Shown one piece after another: positions 1-10,400 of a DNA stretch of 64,000 nt. The DNA comes from Acidimicrobiaceae bacterium. Lineage in GTDB: Bacteria; Actinomycetota; Acidimicrobiia; Acidimicrobiales; RAAP-2. Numbering within the stretch: position 1 is the stretch's first letter; each line of letters opens with the position of its first letter. The position numbers and the translations under genes are program-made. The stretch spans positions 1 to 64,000 of the forward strand of contig CANGMP010000001.1 of the NCBI GenBank assembly GCA_947455165.1, in the 5' to 3' direction. Below the pieces are notes generated by a model. The model had not been told where the DNA came from. It ran no database searches and was given only the letters and a program-made list of their open reading frames with translations.

Positions 1-2
1 CC

Positions 3-1904
3 CACAACGCCACTCGCCTGGGATACCGCCCCGCTCTCGATGGTGTGCGAGCGCTCAGCATCCTGCTGGTTCTCTTCTTCCACGCTGGCGTCGCGGGCTT
101 CACTGGAGGTTTTTTCGGTGTCGATATCTTCTTTGTCCTCTCGGGGTTCTTGATTACTTCCCTCCTCCTCGAAGAACGAGTGGCCTCGGGCAGCGTCTCA
201 CTACTGCAGTTCTGGCGACGCCGACTTAAGCGTTTGATGCCGGCCATTGCCGTGCTCGTCGTGGGCGTAAATGTCGCGTCACTCTTCATGACCCCGGCCG
301 GGCTCTACGGCCACCTCGGCGCCGACACCGTGTCTTCGCTCTTCTTCTTTGCCAACTGGCACTTCATCACCGCGACCTCGTCATACTTTTTTTCGCTCGG
401 TGTGGCCTCACCGCTCAACCACATGTGGTCATTGGCCATTGAGGAGCAGTTCTATTGGGTCTGGCCAGTGGCGCTGTGGTTTGCGTTGCGCCGACGCGTG
501 AGCACCACGACACTCATTGGCGGAGTACTCCTCGTGGGCATCGCATCGCAGATGTGGATGACGCACGGTGCGACCAACCACGTCAATACCAATCGCCTCT
601 ACTTTGGATCTGACACCCATCTGCAGGGCCTTGTCGCCGGGGCGGTGGCCGCGCTGCTCTTCTTCACCTGGCGGCAAGATTCGTCGAAGCTCGAACGAGC
701 TTCGACGTGGCTGGCTCGCCTCGCACCACTCGCCCTCATGGGCCTCGGCCTTAGCTTCTGGCTCATCTCTGAAAAGTCGGCTCTGCTCTACCGCGGTGGC
801 TTTGCCATTGTGGCGGTTTGCGCCGCGCTGTTAGTCCTTCATCTCACGAGCGCTCCCACTGCGCTGCTCGGCCGACTATTCGCATTGCGTCCACTGGTCT
901 TTGTGGGCAAGATCTCGTTCGGTCTCTACCTGTGGCACTACCCCGTTTTCGTCTTTATCAACCGCAATAATCTCCATCACGCCCGATATTCGCTTTTGGC
1001 CATTCGACTTGCCGTCACCTTTGTCGTGACCGTAATCTCCTACTACCTCGTTGAGCGACCACTACGCCGAGGAGCCCTGCCATCACGACCCTGGCACTAC
1101 GTCGCCATCGCCGCGCTCGTGGGTGCCTTGGCCATTTCCAGCGTTCAACTCGAGCACCGCCAAAACCAGCGAGTTACCTACAGCCCTCCGGTCTCCGTTG
1201 CACCGACGCAAACTTCGACACTGCTCCTGGGCGACTCGGTAGCAATGACGCTCGCCGTGCAGATCAGCCCGTGGGCTCCGCACTACGGCGTTGACCTACA
1301 TTCGGGGGCTTACCTCGGCTGCGGCATCATCGGCACCATACGACCAGTCACCACCGGCCATCTCTTCCGAAACAATCCGGCCTGCCGTCTCCACGACGGC
1401 ATAGACCCCCTCCAAGGGCACTGGCAGCAGGCAATTGATCAGTACCACCCCAAGGTCATTGTCGTGCTCTCGGGACGATGGGAGTCCTACAACGTCTTCA
1501 TGCCACACGGGCGTCTCGAAAACATCTTCGGTACCGATATGCAGCACCGCATACGCAACGCCATGCGCAATCTCAACGACATGGCTACCACCGCTGGAGC
1601 CAAAGTCCTCTACCTCACGGCCCCTTGCTTCAACCCACAGCAAAACGCCTTTGGCGACACGCTGCCCGAGAGTGACCCCAAGCGCGTTGATGCGTACAAC
1701 TCGCTCATCACCAGTGAGGCCCACCAACTCGGCAACGACGTCTACGACCTCAATGCCCGGGTCTGTCCCACCGGAAAGTTCCAGTGGCGCGTGGCCGGCA
1801 AATTGGTCCGCCAGAGCGATGGGATTCACTTCGACACGGGGATTACGCCCCTCGTTGCCCCCGAGCTCTTCGCCCGAATCAACCAGCTCGCTACGACGCG
1901 CTGA
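3..1904 (+). CDS. Acyltransferase-3 (OafA/YrhL-type) membrane protein with fused C-terminal SGNH domain; 5' end lies outside the window
   Basis: Frame is open to the window edge and reads HNATRLGYRPALDGVRALSILLV; AT3 motifs (FFGVDIFFVLSGFLIT, SLAIEEQFYWVWP); C-terminal LLLGDS and SDGIHF SGNH motifs. Confidence 0.93.
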   Translation, partial: HNATRLGYRPALDGVRALSILLVLFFHAGVAGFTGGFFGVDIFFVLSGFLITSLLLEERVASGSVSLLQFWRRRLKRLMPAIAVLVVGVNVASLFMTPAGLYGHLGADTVSSLFFFANWHFITATSSYFFSLGVASPLNHMWSLAIEEQFYWVWPVALWFALRRRVSTTTLIGGVLLVGIASQMWMTHGATNHVNTNRLYFGSDTHLQGLVAGAVAALLFFTWRQDSSKLERASTWLARLAPLALMGLGLSFWLISEKSALLYRGGFAIVAVCAALLVLHLTSAPTALLGRLFALRPLVFVGKISFGLYLWHYPVFVFINRNNLHHARYSLLAIRLAVTFVVTVISYYLVERPLRRGALPSRPWHYVAIAALVGALAISSVQLEHRQNQRVTYSPPVSVAPTQTSTLLLGDSVAMTLAVQISPWAPHYGVDLHSGAYLGCGIIGTIRPVTTGHLFRNNPACRLHDGIDPLQGHWQQAIDQYHPKVIVVLSGRWESYNVFMPHGRLENIFGTDMQHRIRNAMRNLNDMATTAGAKVLYLTAPCFNPQQNAFGDTLPESDPKRVDAYNSLITSEAHQLGNDVYDLNARVCPTGKFQWRVAGKLVRQSDGIHFDTGITPLVAPELFARINQLATTR

Positions 1905-2280
1905 GCTTCTCGGCCGAGTGGCCATCGAGAGAGAGCCAGACCACGATTGGGGTGGGTGGAGCCGGACGGTTGTAGGCGTTCGTCAGCGTGCCGGCCGCGT
2001 TGCTCATGGTCACGGGCTCGTTCGTAAAGAGAGCGGCAATGAGTTCGGCATCGTCTCGCGTACCCGCGACGACCACATGGCGCAGAGGGGCGAGATGGGC
2101 CATCGTCGCTAGATCGCGAGCCACCAGTGCCGCGGGATACTCGGTTGACGGTGTCACCACCACGGCGTGCGGTGGATCAGTGAGTGCCGACCACAGAACT
2201 GGCAGTTGTTCCACTGGGGCCGAGGCGGCCTCGAGTTCGTGACCATCGGCCACGGTGAAGCGCCGGGTCGACATCGTCAT
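1891..2280 (-). CDS. Hypothetical protein, 129 aa
   Basis: ORF between AT3 gene and DUF2469 gene, 1-nt overlap with the upstream gene; no family recognised. Confidence 0.6.
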   Translation of the reverse strand: MTMSTRRFTVADGHELEAASAPVEQLPVLWSALTDPPHAVVVTPSTEYPAALVARDLATMAHLAPLRHVVVAGTRDDAELIAALFTNEPVTMSNAAGTLTNAYNRPAPPTPIVVWLSLDGHSAEKLSAS

Positions 2281-2579
2281 TAGGGGCGCAGCTCTTCTTC
2301 GGGGAGTCGCTCGATATTCACGTCACGCATCGTGAGCACCCGAACCGACGGGACGAATCGGGTGGTCCGATACATGTCCCAGACCCAGGCGTCGCTCAAG
2401 GTGACTTCGAGCAGGCTGGGAGAGCCGGGTACGCGCACTTCAACGTGCGCTTCGTTGGCGAGGTAGAAACGTCGTTCCGTCTCAATGGCGTAGCGAAACA
2501 TGCCGACAACGGCTTTGTACTCTTGAACCAGAGCGAGCTCTAGGCGAGCTTCATACTCGGTAAGTTCATCATCGCCCAT
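2280..2579 (-). CDS. DUF2469 family protein
   Basis: LTEYEARLELALVQEYKAVVGMFRYAIETERRFYLAN pattern typical of actinobacterial DUF2469; near rplS. Confidence 0.85.
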   Translation of the reverse strand: MGDDELTEYEARLELALVQEYKAVVGMFRYAIETERRFYLANEAHVEVRVPGSPSLLEVTLSDAWVWDMYRTTRFVPSVRVLTMRDVNIERLPEEELRP

Positions 2580-2591
2580 TGGCGCGTTGAA

Positions 2592-2948
2592 CTAGTCAGC
2601 GACGACGACGCGGCGCTCCTTGATCTTGGCGGCCTTGCCACGCAGATCACGGAGGTAGTACAGCTTGGCGCGACGAACGTCTCCGTAGGACTCAACTTCG
2701 ATCTTGGCGATCGTCGGAGCGTGGACGGGGAACGTCCGCTCCACGCCGATGCCGAAACTGATCTTGCGGACGGTGAAAGTCTCGTGGAGACCGGAACCCT
2801 GGCGACGGATAACGACGCCCTGGAAGACCTGGACGCGCTCGCGGGTACCTTCGACAACTCGGACGTGAACCTTCAAGGTGTCACCGGCACGGAAGGCGGG
2901 GATGTCGTCACGCATTGAGTCGCGGTCGATGAGGTCGGTCGGCTTCAT
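2592..2948 (-). CDS. rplS: 50S ribosomal protein L19
   Basis: [34 protein letters not shown]-like AAGGAAC upstream. Confidence 0.98.
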   Translation of the reverse strand: MKPTDLIDRDSMRDDIPAFRAGDTLKVHVRVVEGTRERVQVFQGVVIRRQGSGLHETFTVRKISFGIGVERTFPVHAPTIAKIEVESYGDVRRAKLYYLRDLRGKAAKIKERRVVVAD

Positions 2949-3055
2949 GGAAGTTCCTTTACTACGAACGGAAGTAGGGGTTCATCCTATCGGAAAATAG
3001 GCCCCTCCCCCGTTCGCAAGAGGCCCATGGGTCCGAAAGACCGAAAACGACGGGC

Positions 3056-3802
3056 TTAGCCCTCGTTTTGGACCTCATCGCCGGGAAACTCTCGCAAGGC
3101 CTTTTCGTCCTCTTTCGTCAAGACGTGCTGGGCGAACAGGTCGGGACGACGCTCCTTCGTTCGCCGCAGCGCCTGGGCGCGGCGCCAGCGCTCCACCTTG
3201 CCGTGGTCGCCCGATCGCAGGACGTCGGGGACAACCAAGCCCCGAAACTCGGCCGGCTTGGTGTAGTGGGGGTACTCCAAGAGACCCTCGCTAAAGGACT
3301 CTTCTTCGACCGAACTGTCATTGCCCAGCGCGCCGGGCAGCAGGCGCACGACGGCCTCGGTGATGCAGAGTGCGGCCAGTTCTCCCCCGGCCAGCACGAA
3401 GTCACCGAGGGAGACCTCATCATCGACAACGAGGTCAAGGGCGCGCTGGTCAAATCCTTCGTAGCGGCCGCAGAGCAGCGAAAAGCCTGAGCCCTGCGCC
3501 AGACGGCGGGCCGTGGTCTGGGTGAAGGGTGTACCCGACGGCGTTACCGCAATGAGTGGCCGGGGCAGGTTTGCAATTGCTTCGACGGTACGCACGATCG
3601 GCTCAGCACGCAGCACCATGCCGGCGCCGCCGCCGAAGGGTGTGTCATCTACCGTTCGGTGAGCGTCATCGGTCGCGTCCCGAAGGTCGTGGGTGTGAAG
3701 TTCCCAGACACCTCGTTGAGCGGCCCGGGCCAAAATCGTGTCACTGGCGTAGTGCTCGATGAGGCCGGGAAAGAGCGTCAGAACGTCGACGCGAAAGGTC
3801 AT
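3056..3802 (-). CDS. trmD: tRNA (guanine-N1)-methyltransferase
   Basis: [14 protein letters not shown]..., [22 protein letters not shown]. Confidence 0.98.
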   Translation of the reverse strand: MTFRVDVLTLFPGLIEHYASDTILARAAQRGVWELHTHDLRDATDDAHRTVDDTPFGGGAGMVLRAEPIVRTVEAIANLPRPLIAVTPSGTPFTQTTARRLAQGSGFSLLCGRYEGFDQRALDLVVDDEVSLGDFVLAGGELAALCITEAVVRLLPGALGNDSSVEEESFSEGLLEYPHYTKPAEFRGLVVPDVLRSGDHGKVERWRRAQALRRTKERRPDLFAQHVLTKEDEKALREFPGDEVQNEG

Positions 3803-4281
3803 TCGAAGAGCCCTTCAGGAACGTCAACGACGATGCGTTCGTTCGGTTCTACTTCGGTCACGAAGGTCAACGGCACCAGGTGACCCGTGTCTAGAACAAG
3901 AAGGTCTGACGCGGGGTTCTCCTCCACCGCCACCACTCGACCTCGCTCGATACCATCAGCGGTCACGACGAGGGCCTCAAAGAGATCGTCAATCCAGATG
4001 ACGTCTTCGTCTTCAATCTCAAGGCGCTCGGCGTGCAGCGTGACTCCGCGAAGGAGCTCGGCCGCGTTGCGGTCCGGGACGCCTTCAAAGAGAACGAGGT
4101 AGCCCTGCTGAAAGGGCTTGGCCTTTGCGATGGTCAGCGTGCCCTTGCTGGTTTCGTACTGAACGCCAGGGGCCACACGGTCGGGGTGGTTGACCGAAAA
4201 GACGACGGCCACTTCGCCGCGAATGCCGTGGGCCTTAATAATGCGACCCACTTCGAGAAGCGAGCGGTCGCCCGCGTCCAT
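3799..4281 (-). CDS. rimM: Ribosome maturation factor RimM
   Basis: [18 protein letters not shown]; 4-nt overlap with trmD. Confidence 0.95.
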   Translation of the reverse strand: MDAGDRSLLEVGRIIKAHGIRGEVAVVFSVNHPDRVAPGVQYETSKGTLTIAKAKPFQQGYLVLFEGVPDRNAAELLRGVTLHAERLEIEDEDVIWIDDLFEALVVTADGIERGRVVAVEENPASDLLVLDTGHLVPLTFVTEVEPNERIVVDVPEGLFE

Positions 4282-4283
4282 AC

Positions 4284-4595
4284 CTAGTCGACGATGTCGA
4301 CGTTGGTCACCACGCCGTCACGAGCACCAGCGGCACCCACGATCGTGCGAATGGCCTGCGCGGTACGACCGCGGCGACCAATGATGCGACCCATGTCGTT
4401 TGGTCCAACGTGCAAGGAAAGCTTGACGCCACGGGCCGAGTCGTCGATGTCGACGCTGACGGCTTCGGGCTCATCGGCCATCGAGGTGGCCAGGTACTTC
4501 AAGACGCTGGCGGAGTAGACAGCGCGGTCGACGTTTGACTCAGTCGCCTCGTCTTTGGAGACGACGTTGATGTCGCCGGCCTCGTACTCGCTCAC
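4284..4595 (-). CDS. KH-domain RNA-binding protein (KhpA-like) with N-terminal extension
   Basis: GPNDMGRIIGRRGRTAQAIRTIV; located between rpsP and rimM. Confidence 0.92.
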   Translation of the reverse strand: MSEYEAGDINVVSKDEATESNVDRAVYSASVLKYLATSMADEPEAVSVDIDDSARGVKLSLHVGPNDMGRIIGRRGRTAQAIRTIVGAAGARDGVVTNVDIVD

Positions 4596-4879
4596 TTAGC
4601 GGCCTTCGCGGCTTCGAACGCGTCGAGGGCGCCCGAGGTCTTCAAGATCTTGGCGACGCGCTCAGTGGGCTGGGCGCCATTCTGGAGCCAACGGACAGCC
4701 TTGTCGTTGTCGATGGCAATAACGGTCTCGGGGTTGGCCTGGCTGGCGCCACGCGGGTGGTAGGTGCCAACGATTTCGAGGAAGGCGCCACCACGGGCAC
4801 GACGACTGTCGGCAGCGACGACACGGTAGGTCGGCTGCTTCTTCTTACCCATACGCACCAAACGGAGCTTGACTGCCAC
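4592..4879 (-). CDS. rpsP: 30S ribosomal protein S16
   Basis: VAVKLRLVRMGKKKQPTYRVVAADSR; GTG start at 4879 preferred over ORF-track start 4894. Confidence 0.96.
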   Translation of the reverse strand: MAVKLRLVRMGKKKQPTYRVVAADSRRARGGAFLEIVGTYHPRGASQANPETVIAIDNDKAVRWLQNGAQPTERVAKILKTSGALDAFEAAKAAK

Positions 4880-4942
4880 AACGATTCCCTTCAAACAAAA
4901 CTGGAGACGGGTCCCATAGGGCTCCCGTACAGAATGGAAATC

Positions 4943-6421
4943 TTAGCGGTTCTTGGGAGGGGTAACTCTCCCACCCTTCTTTTTCTTCTTTCCGCCGCCA
5001 CCCTTGGGGGTCGCCAGGGTCGGTGAAGCGCCACCAAATCCGCCCAAACCGCCCAAACCACTGGGCATTTGGCCACTGGCCTGAGCACGAGCAGCCATCG
5101 GGGCGAGCTTGGCCAGCGGTCCGGGGAGTGCTCCCCCGCCGGCCATCTGCTTCATCATCTTCTGCATTTCCTTGAACTGGTTGAGCAGTTGGTTCACCGC
5201 GGCCACGTTGGTACCCGAGCCCTTGGCGATGCGCGTACGGCGCGATCCGTCGATGATGGTGGGGTTGGACCGCTCGGCCTTGGTCATTGACTTGATGATG
5301 GCCTCAACGCGGTTGAGGTCGCGATCGTCAATGTTGTCGGCGGCCTTGCGGATGTCCTTGGTCATGCCGGGCATCATCTTCATGAGGCCACCGAGCGAAC
5401 CCATTTTGCGAACCTGAGTCAGCTGGGCCAAGAAGTCATCCAGCGTGAACTGCCCGGCCATGAGACGTCCGGCCGTGTCGGCCATGACGTCTTTGTCCAT
5501 GGTCCGCTCGGCCTCTTCAATGAGGGTGAGGATGTCACCCATGCCGAGGATTCGCGACGCCATGCGGTCGGGGTGGAAGAGATCAAAGTTCTCAAGCTTT
5601 TCGCCGTCGGAAGCAAAGACAACCGGGCGGCCAACGACACCTCGGGCGCTCAATACGGCACCGCCGCGGGCGTCGTAGTCGAGCTTGGTGACAATCAGAC
5701 CGCTGAGCTCCAACGTGTCGTGGAAGGCTCGGGCCGTCTGCACGGCGTCCTGACCGGTCATCGCGTCAATGACGAGGAAGGTGTAGTGCGGATTCGTCGC
5801 ACCACTGACGGCCTTGACCTCGGCCATGAGGGCGTCGTCGATCGAGAGTCGACCGGCGGTGTCGATGATGACGACGTCACGGCCAATGCGGGCCGCTTCG
5901 GCCAGTCCGGCACGCGCGACTGAGACGGGGTCGGTGCTTTGACTAAAGACGTCAACACCAATCTGTGAACCAAGGACGCGCAGCTGCTCCACGGCGGCCG
6001 GACGCTGGAGGTCGGCCGCGATGAGGTACGGCTGGCGGCCCTGCTGCTTGAACCAGCGGGCCAACTTGGCGGCCGTCGTCGTCTTACCGGCACCCTGGAG
6101 ACCGGCCAACAAGATGACCGTCGGAGGTTGCGAGGCGTAGGTGACCTTCAGCGTCGTGCCACCGAGTACTTCAATCAGCTGGTCGTGAACGGCCTTAATG
6201 ACCTGTTGGCCGGGCGAGAGACTCTGGCTGAGCGCAGCGCCATCGAGGCGGGTGCGAACGGCTTCGACGAAGGCTCGAACGACACTGAGTTCAACGTCGG
6301 CCTCGAGCAGGGCGGTGCGAACCTCCCCGAGGGCCTCGTCGAGGTCGGCGGGGCTCAGGCGACCGCGCGACCGCAGCGACTGACTAATGCGTTCTAAGCG
6401 GTCCGAGAGAGCGTCAAACAT
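4943..6421 (-). CDS. ffh: Signal recognition particle protein Ffh
   Basis: GLQGAGKTTTAAKLA, DTAGRL, Met-rich C-terminal M domain. Confidence 0.98.
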   Translation of the reverse strand: MFDALSDRLERISQSLRSRGRLSPADLDEALGEVRTALLEADVELSVVRAFVEAVRTRLDGAALSQSLSPGQQVIKAVHDQLIEVLGGTTLKVTYASQPPTVILLAGLQGAGKTTTAAKLARWFKQQGRQPYLIAADLQRPAAVEQLRVLGSQIGVDVFSQSTDPVSVARAGLAEAARIGRDVVIIDTAGRLSIDDALMAEVKAVSGATNPHYTFLVIDAMTGQDAVQTARAFHDTLELSGLIVTKLDYDARGGAVLSARGVVGRPVVFASDGEKLENFDLFHPDRMASRILGMGDILTLIEEAERTMDKDVMADTAGRLMAGQFTLDDFLAQLTQVRKMGSLGGLMKMMPGMTKDIRKAADNIDDRDLNRVEAIIKSMTKAERSNPTIIDGSRRTRIAKGSGTNVAAVNQLLNQFKEMQKMMKQMAGGGALPGPLAKLAPMAARAQASGQMPSGLGGLGGFGGASPTLATPKGGGGKKKKKGGRVTPPKNR

Positions 6422-6439
6422 GGTGTTTGCAGGCTACCG

Positions 6440-7489
6440 TCAGGCGTCGAGCAGGGCGTCCACGAATGCGGCCGGCTCGAAAGGTCGCAGATCGGCCACG
6501 CCTTCGCCGACACCGACGAGTTTCACCGGCAGGCCAAACTCCTTAGCCAGAGCCACGACAATGCCGCCGCGAGCGGTGCCGTCGAGTTTGGTGAGGGCCA
6601 GACCCGACACGTTGGCGGCCGCCATGAACTCACGGGCCTGACTGACGGCGTTCTGGCCCGTGGTGGCGTCGAGGACCAAAATCGTCTCAAGCACCTGACC
6701 GGGTTCCCGGTCGGCCACGCGGCGCACCTTGCTGAGTTCGTCCAGCAGGTTCGAGCTGGTGTGGCGTCGTCCGGCCGTGTCAGCCAGCACGAGGTTGGCT
6801 CCGCGGGCCGCGGCGCGGCCAATGGCGTCGTGAATCACGGCACCGGGGTCTGATCCTTCGGCGCCTCGAACAATGTCAGCGCCGGTGCGCTCGGCCCACA
6901 TGGCGAGCTGATCGGCCGCAGCGGCACGGAAGGTGTCACCGGCGGCCAAGACGACGGAGGCCCCATTCGCAATCTCGCGCGAGGCCACCTTGCCAATGGT
7001 GGTTGTCTTGCCGACGCCGTTGACGCCGACAAAGAGCCACACAGCCACGCGACCATCGTCGGCAACGGAGTTCATCGTCGAACTTCCAACATTGAGCAGA
7101 GCGACGAGTTCTTGACGGAGCGTGGCGACCAGACCCTCGGGGGCCCCTTCGCTTCGCAGCTTCTCGAGAATGGCCGTCGTGGTGGCCACGCCGACGTCGC
7201 TTCGAAGCAACACCTCTTCAACCAGTTCGATTTGGTCGTTGGTCAGTGAACCACGAATGCCGCTGGAGCGGATGCGGTCAAAGACCCCACGACTGGCGCT
7301 TAGTCGACCACTGAGGGTCGCCGGCTCCAGGGTGTCAAGGTTGGGACGCTCCACCGGCGCCTCCACCAGGACCTCAGGCAGCGGAGCGACCGGCAGCGGA
7401 GCTGCGGGTCGACGTCGGGCCCGAACGACGCGGGTGGCGAGGCCGAGCACGACCAGCGCCACGACGGCGATCAGGACGTAGGTGATCAC
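6440..7489 (-). CDS. ftsY: Signal recognition particle receptor FtsY
   Basis: GVNGVGKTTTIGKVA, DTAGRRHTSSNLLDEL, LTKLDGTARGG; N-terminal TM. Confidence 0.97.
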   Translation of the reverse strand: MITYVLIAVVALVVLGLATRVVRARRRPAAPLPVAPLPEVLVEAPVERPNLDTLEPATLSGRLSASRGVFDRIRSSGIRGSLTNDQIELVEEVLLRSDVGVATTTAILEKLRSEGAPEGLVATLRQELVALLNVGSSTMNSVADDGRVAVWLFVGVNGVGKTTTIGKVASREIANGASVVLAAGDTFRAAAADQLAMWAERTGADIVRGAEGSDPGAVIHDAIGRAAARGANLVLADTAGRRHTSSNLLDELSKVRRVADREPGQVLETILVLDATTGQNAVSQAREFMAAANVSGLALTKLDGTARGGIVVALAKEFGLPVKLVGVGEGVADLRPFEPAAFVDALLDA

Positions 7490-10400
7490 GACTCTTTCTG
7501 ACGCTTAACGCGCTGGGAAACGACCTTCGAGGACGCTCCGGGAACCATGGTCACTCCGTAGAGGGCGTCAGCCGACTCCATCGTGCGCTTCTGGTGCGTC
7601 ACGATGAGCAGCTGGGCCTCGTCACGGAAGTCAGCCACCAACGACAAGAAGCGCTGGAGGTTGACGTCGTCGAGCGCCGCTTCGACCTCGTCCATCATGT
7701 AGAACGGACTGGGGCGCGAGCGGAAGACCGCAAACAGGAAGGCCAGTGCGGCCATCGAACGCTCACCACCGGAGAGCAGCGACACGCGACGCACATTACG
7801 ACCCATGGGGCGTACTTCGATCTCCACACCCGTGTTCAGCAAGTCCTCGGGGTCGGTCAAGATCAGGCGACCCTGGCCTCCGGGGAAGAGCATGGCGATG
7901 AGTGTCGAGAAGTGCTCGTTCACGTCGGCCATGGCCGAGGAGAACGTGGTCATGATCTCTTCGTCCAGGGCGCGCACGACTTCTTGGAGCTCACGGCGGG
8001 CGTGGCGCACATCGGCCACCTGCCCGTCGAGCTCTTGGTAGCGAACTTCGAGGGCCGTCAGCTCTTCGAGCGCCAGCGGATTAATCGGTCCGAGGGCGTT
8101 GATGCGCGTCTCGAGTTCGACGAGGCGATTTTCGAGAGTCACGCCTTCGGGCAGCTCGGGTGCGGCAACGAGACCGAGTTCATTGGGCTCAACTTCGATG
8201 TCGCGACGAATCGATTCGTGCAACGTCGTGATCTTGATAGCCAACTCGGCCTGTTCAATCTCGGCCTTGCGACCCGAGTCGCCGAGCTCGACCAAGCGAG
8301 CTTCGACGGTGGTGCGCTCACGGCGGAGCGCTTCGAGACGCTCAGCACCGGCGCGCGAAGCTTCGAGCTGTTCGCGATAGGTCGATTCGAGTGCCTCTTG
8401 ATTGGTGTGCACGTCCTCACCGGCCTGGCGAACAATGACTTCGAGGCGATCGAGCGACTCAAGGTCAAACTCCAACGACTGACGACGCTCCGCGGCCTCG
8501 GCACGCTCGGCGGCGTGGCCGGCCAAGCGACGCTCAACGTCGGCCTGACGCGTCTCAATCAAGCGACGACGCTCGCCGAGTTCGGCTTCGCGGCGTGCCA
8601 GTTCGTTGACCAGATTGGTGACCTGGCTGCGGTGCGCCTCCAAAGTCGTTCGGGCTTCATCGGCCCAGGCAGCACGCTGCGTAGCGTCAGCCACCGACTG
8701 TTCGAGGGCCGGCAACTGGGCGGTGAGTCCCGCCAGTTCTACTTCGAGCGAAGTCAGTGTCTCGGTGGCCTCGGTCGCTTCAGACTCAGTCGTGAGCACC
8801 AGAGTCTCAACCGTCTGCAGTTCCGCTTCGAGGCGGACCAGTTCCTTCATCCAGCGATCCAGGGCCGCTTCGGACTTAGTCAACGTGTTGAGAGATTCGC
8901 GAACTGCAGTGCGGGCTTCATGGTTCTGCGTACGAAGTCGCAGCGCTGCTTCGGTGGCTGGCTCGACCAGATCGGCGGCGGCACGCGCGGCGGCGTGAGC
9001 CTCTTCGACCGACGAGCGCGTAACGACCGCGCGACCGGAGGCGACTCGCCAACCAGTGGCGTCAAAGCGGTCGCCCTCTGCCGTGACGATGACGAGGTCG
9101 GGGTTGCTCAGGGCAACGTCAATTCCCGACTCCCAGTCATTGGCGACAAAGGCTCGGGCGAAGAGGGCGTCAAGGACGCGCACTACGTCGGCCGGAGCGC
9201 CGGAGCGGGCGCTAACGCGCTCGCGAAGCGACTGGCACCCTTGCGGTGCGCTCGGGCGAGCACTGCCACCGGGGACGACTGGCAAGATCAGGCCGGCGCC
9301 ACCTTCGCGGCGCAGGGCCGAAAGAGCAGCGTGGGCCGAGGTGCGTCCATCGACGACGACGGCACCTAGTGATGCACCGGCCGCCGACTCGACGGCCTTT
9401 TCCCAACCGGGTGCTACTTCGACGAGGTCGAGAAAGGCACCAAGAACACCTTCGAGTTCACCAATGAGCGCTCGACCGCCGCCACCGGAGAACTCTTCGA
9501 GGGCGCGAGCCAGTGCTTCGGCGCGGGCCTGGGCGCGGGCGGCGCCGTCGTTGGCTTCGCGCAGCGCCTGCTCAGCGGTGCGGAGTTTTTCGTCGACCTC
9601 ACGCTCGAGTGTGACGGCCTGACCGTGGGTCACGGTGGCTTCGGCAACAGCCCGCTCAGCCTCACCCTTACTCGAGGACGCCGTTTCGCGAGCGGCGCGA
9701 ACATCTTCGACCCGCTTGGTGGCGTTTAGTTGACGAGTCGTAATGCGCTCGGCGTTCTGACGTGCACTCGCGACGGAGCGACTGACAAGTTCGACCTGCT
9801 CGGTCACACTCTTGAGCGAAGCTTCGGCCTGACCGGCCACGGCATCACCCCATGTCGCTTCATACTGCGCTTCGGCTTCGACGAGCGATCCGCGCGCCGT
9901 TTCAACCTCTTCACGCTGCGGGGCGAGTTCGCCCTCCGCCGTGGTGAGCTCAACGAGATCGGCCGTCAACTTGGCGGCGTCGGCTTCGAGGTTGGCCACC
10001 ACGTTCTCGTCGGCCGAGGCCTCGAGGCTCGCGCGAACGCTGCGACGACGCTCGGCAATCAGACCGAGTGTTCCGCGGACACGCTCGGCCAGACCCTGGA
10101 GCTGACCGAGCGTGGAGGCGAGGTGCTCTTCACGACGGGAGGCCACTTCGGCCGCGGCGGCCGAGGCCTGGGCGTCGAGACGGACCAGTTCATTGCGGAG
10201 TTCCCGGCCGCGACCATCGGAGTCACGCAGGACCGTGTCGAGTTCGCTCCGACGAGCTTCAAAGACCCGCAGACGCTCCGAGTAGAGGGCGCGGCGAACG
10301 TTACGTAGTTCACTGTCCACGTCAGCAAAGTTGCGGGCGGCCGCGGCCTGACGTTCGAGGGGTCGCATTTGACGGCGCACTTCGCGCACGAGGTCGCCCA

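Noticed and set aside
7594-9369. 591-aa plus-strand ORF opposite smc
   Set aside because: Antisense shadow ORF in high-GC sequence; the opposite strand is unambiguous SMC and the translation has no domain signature.
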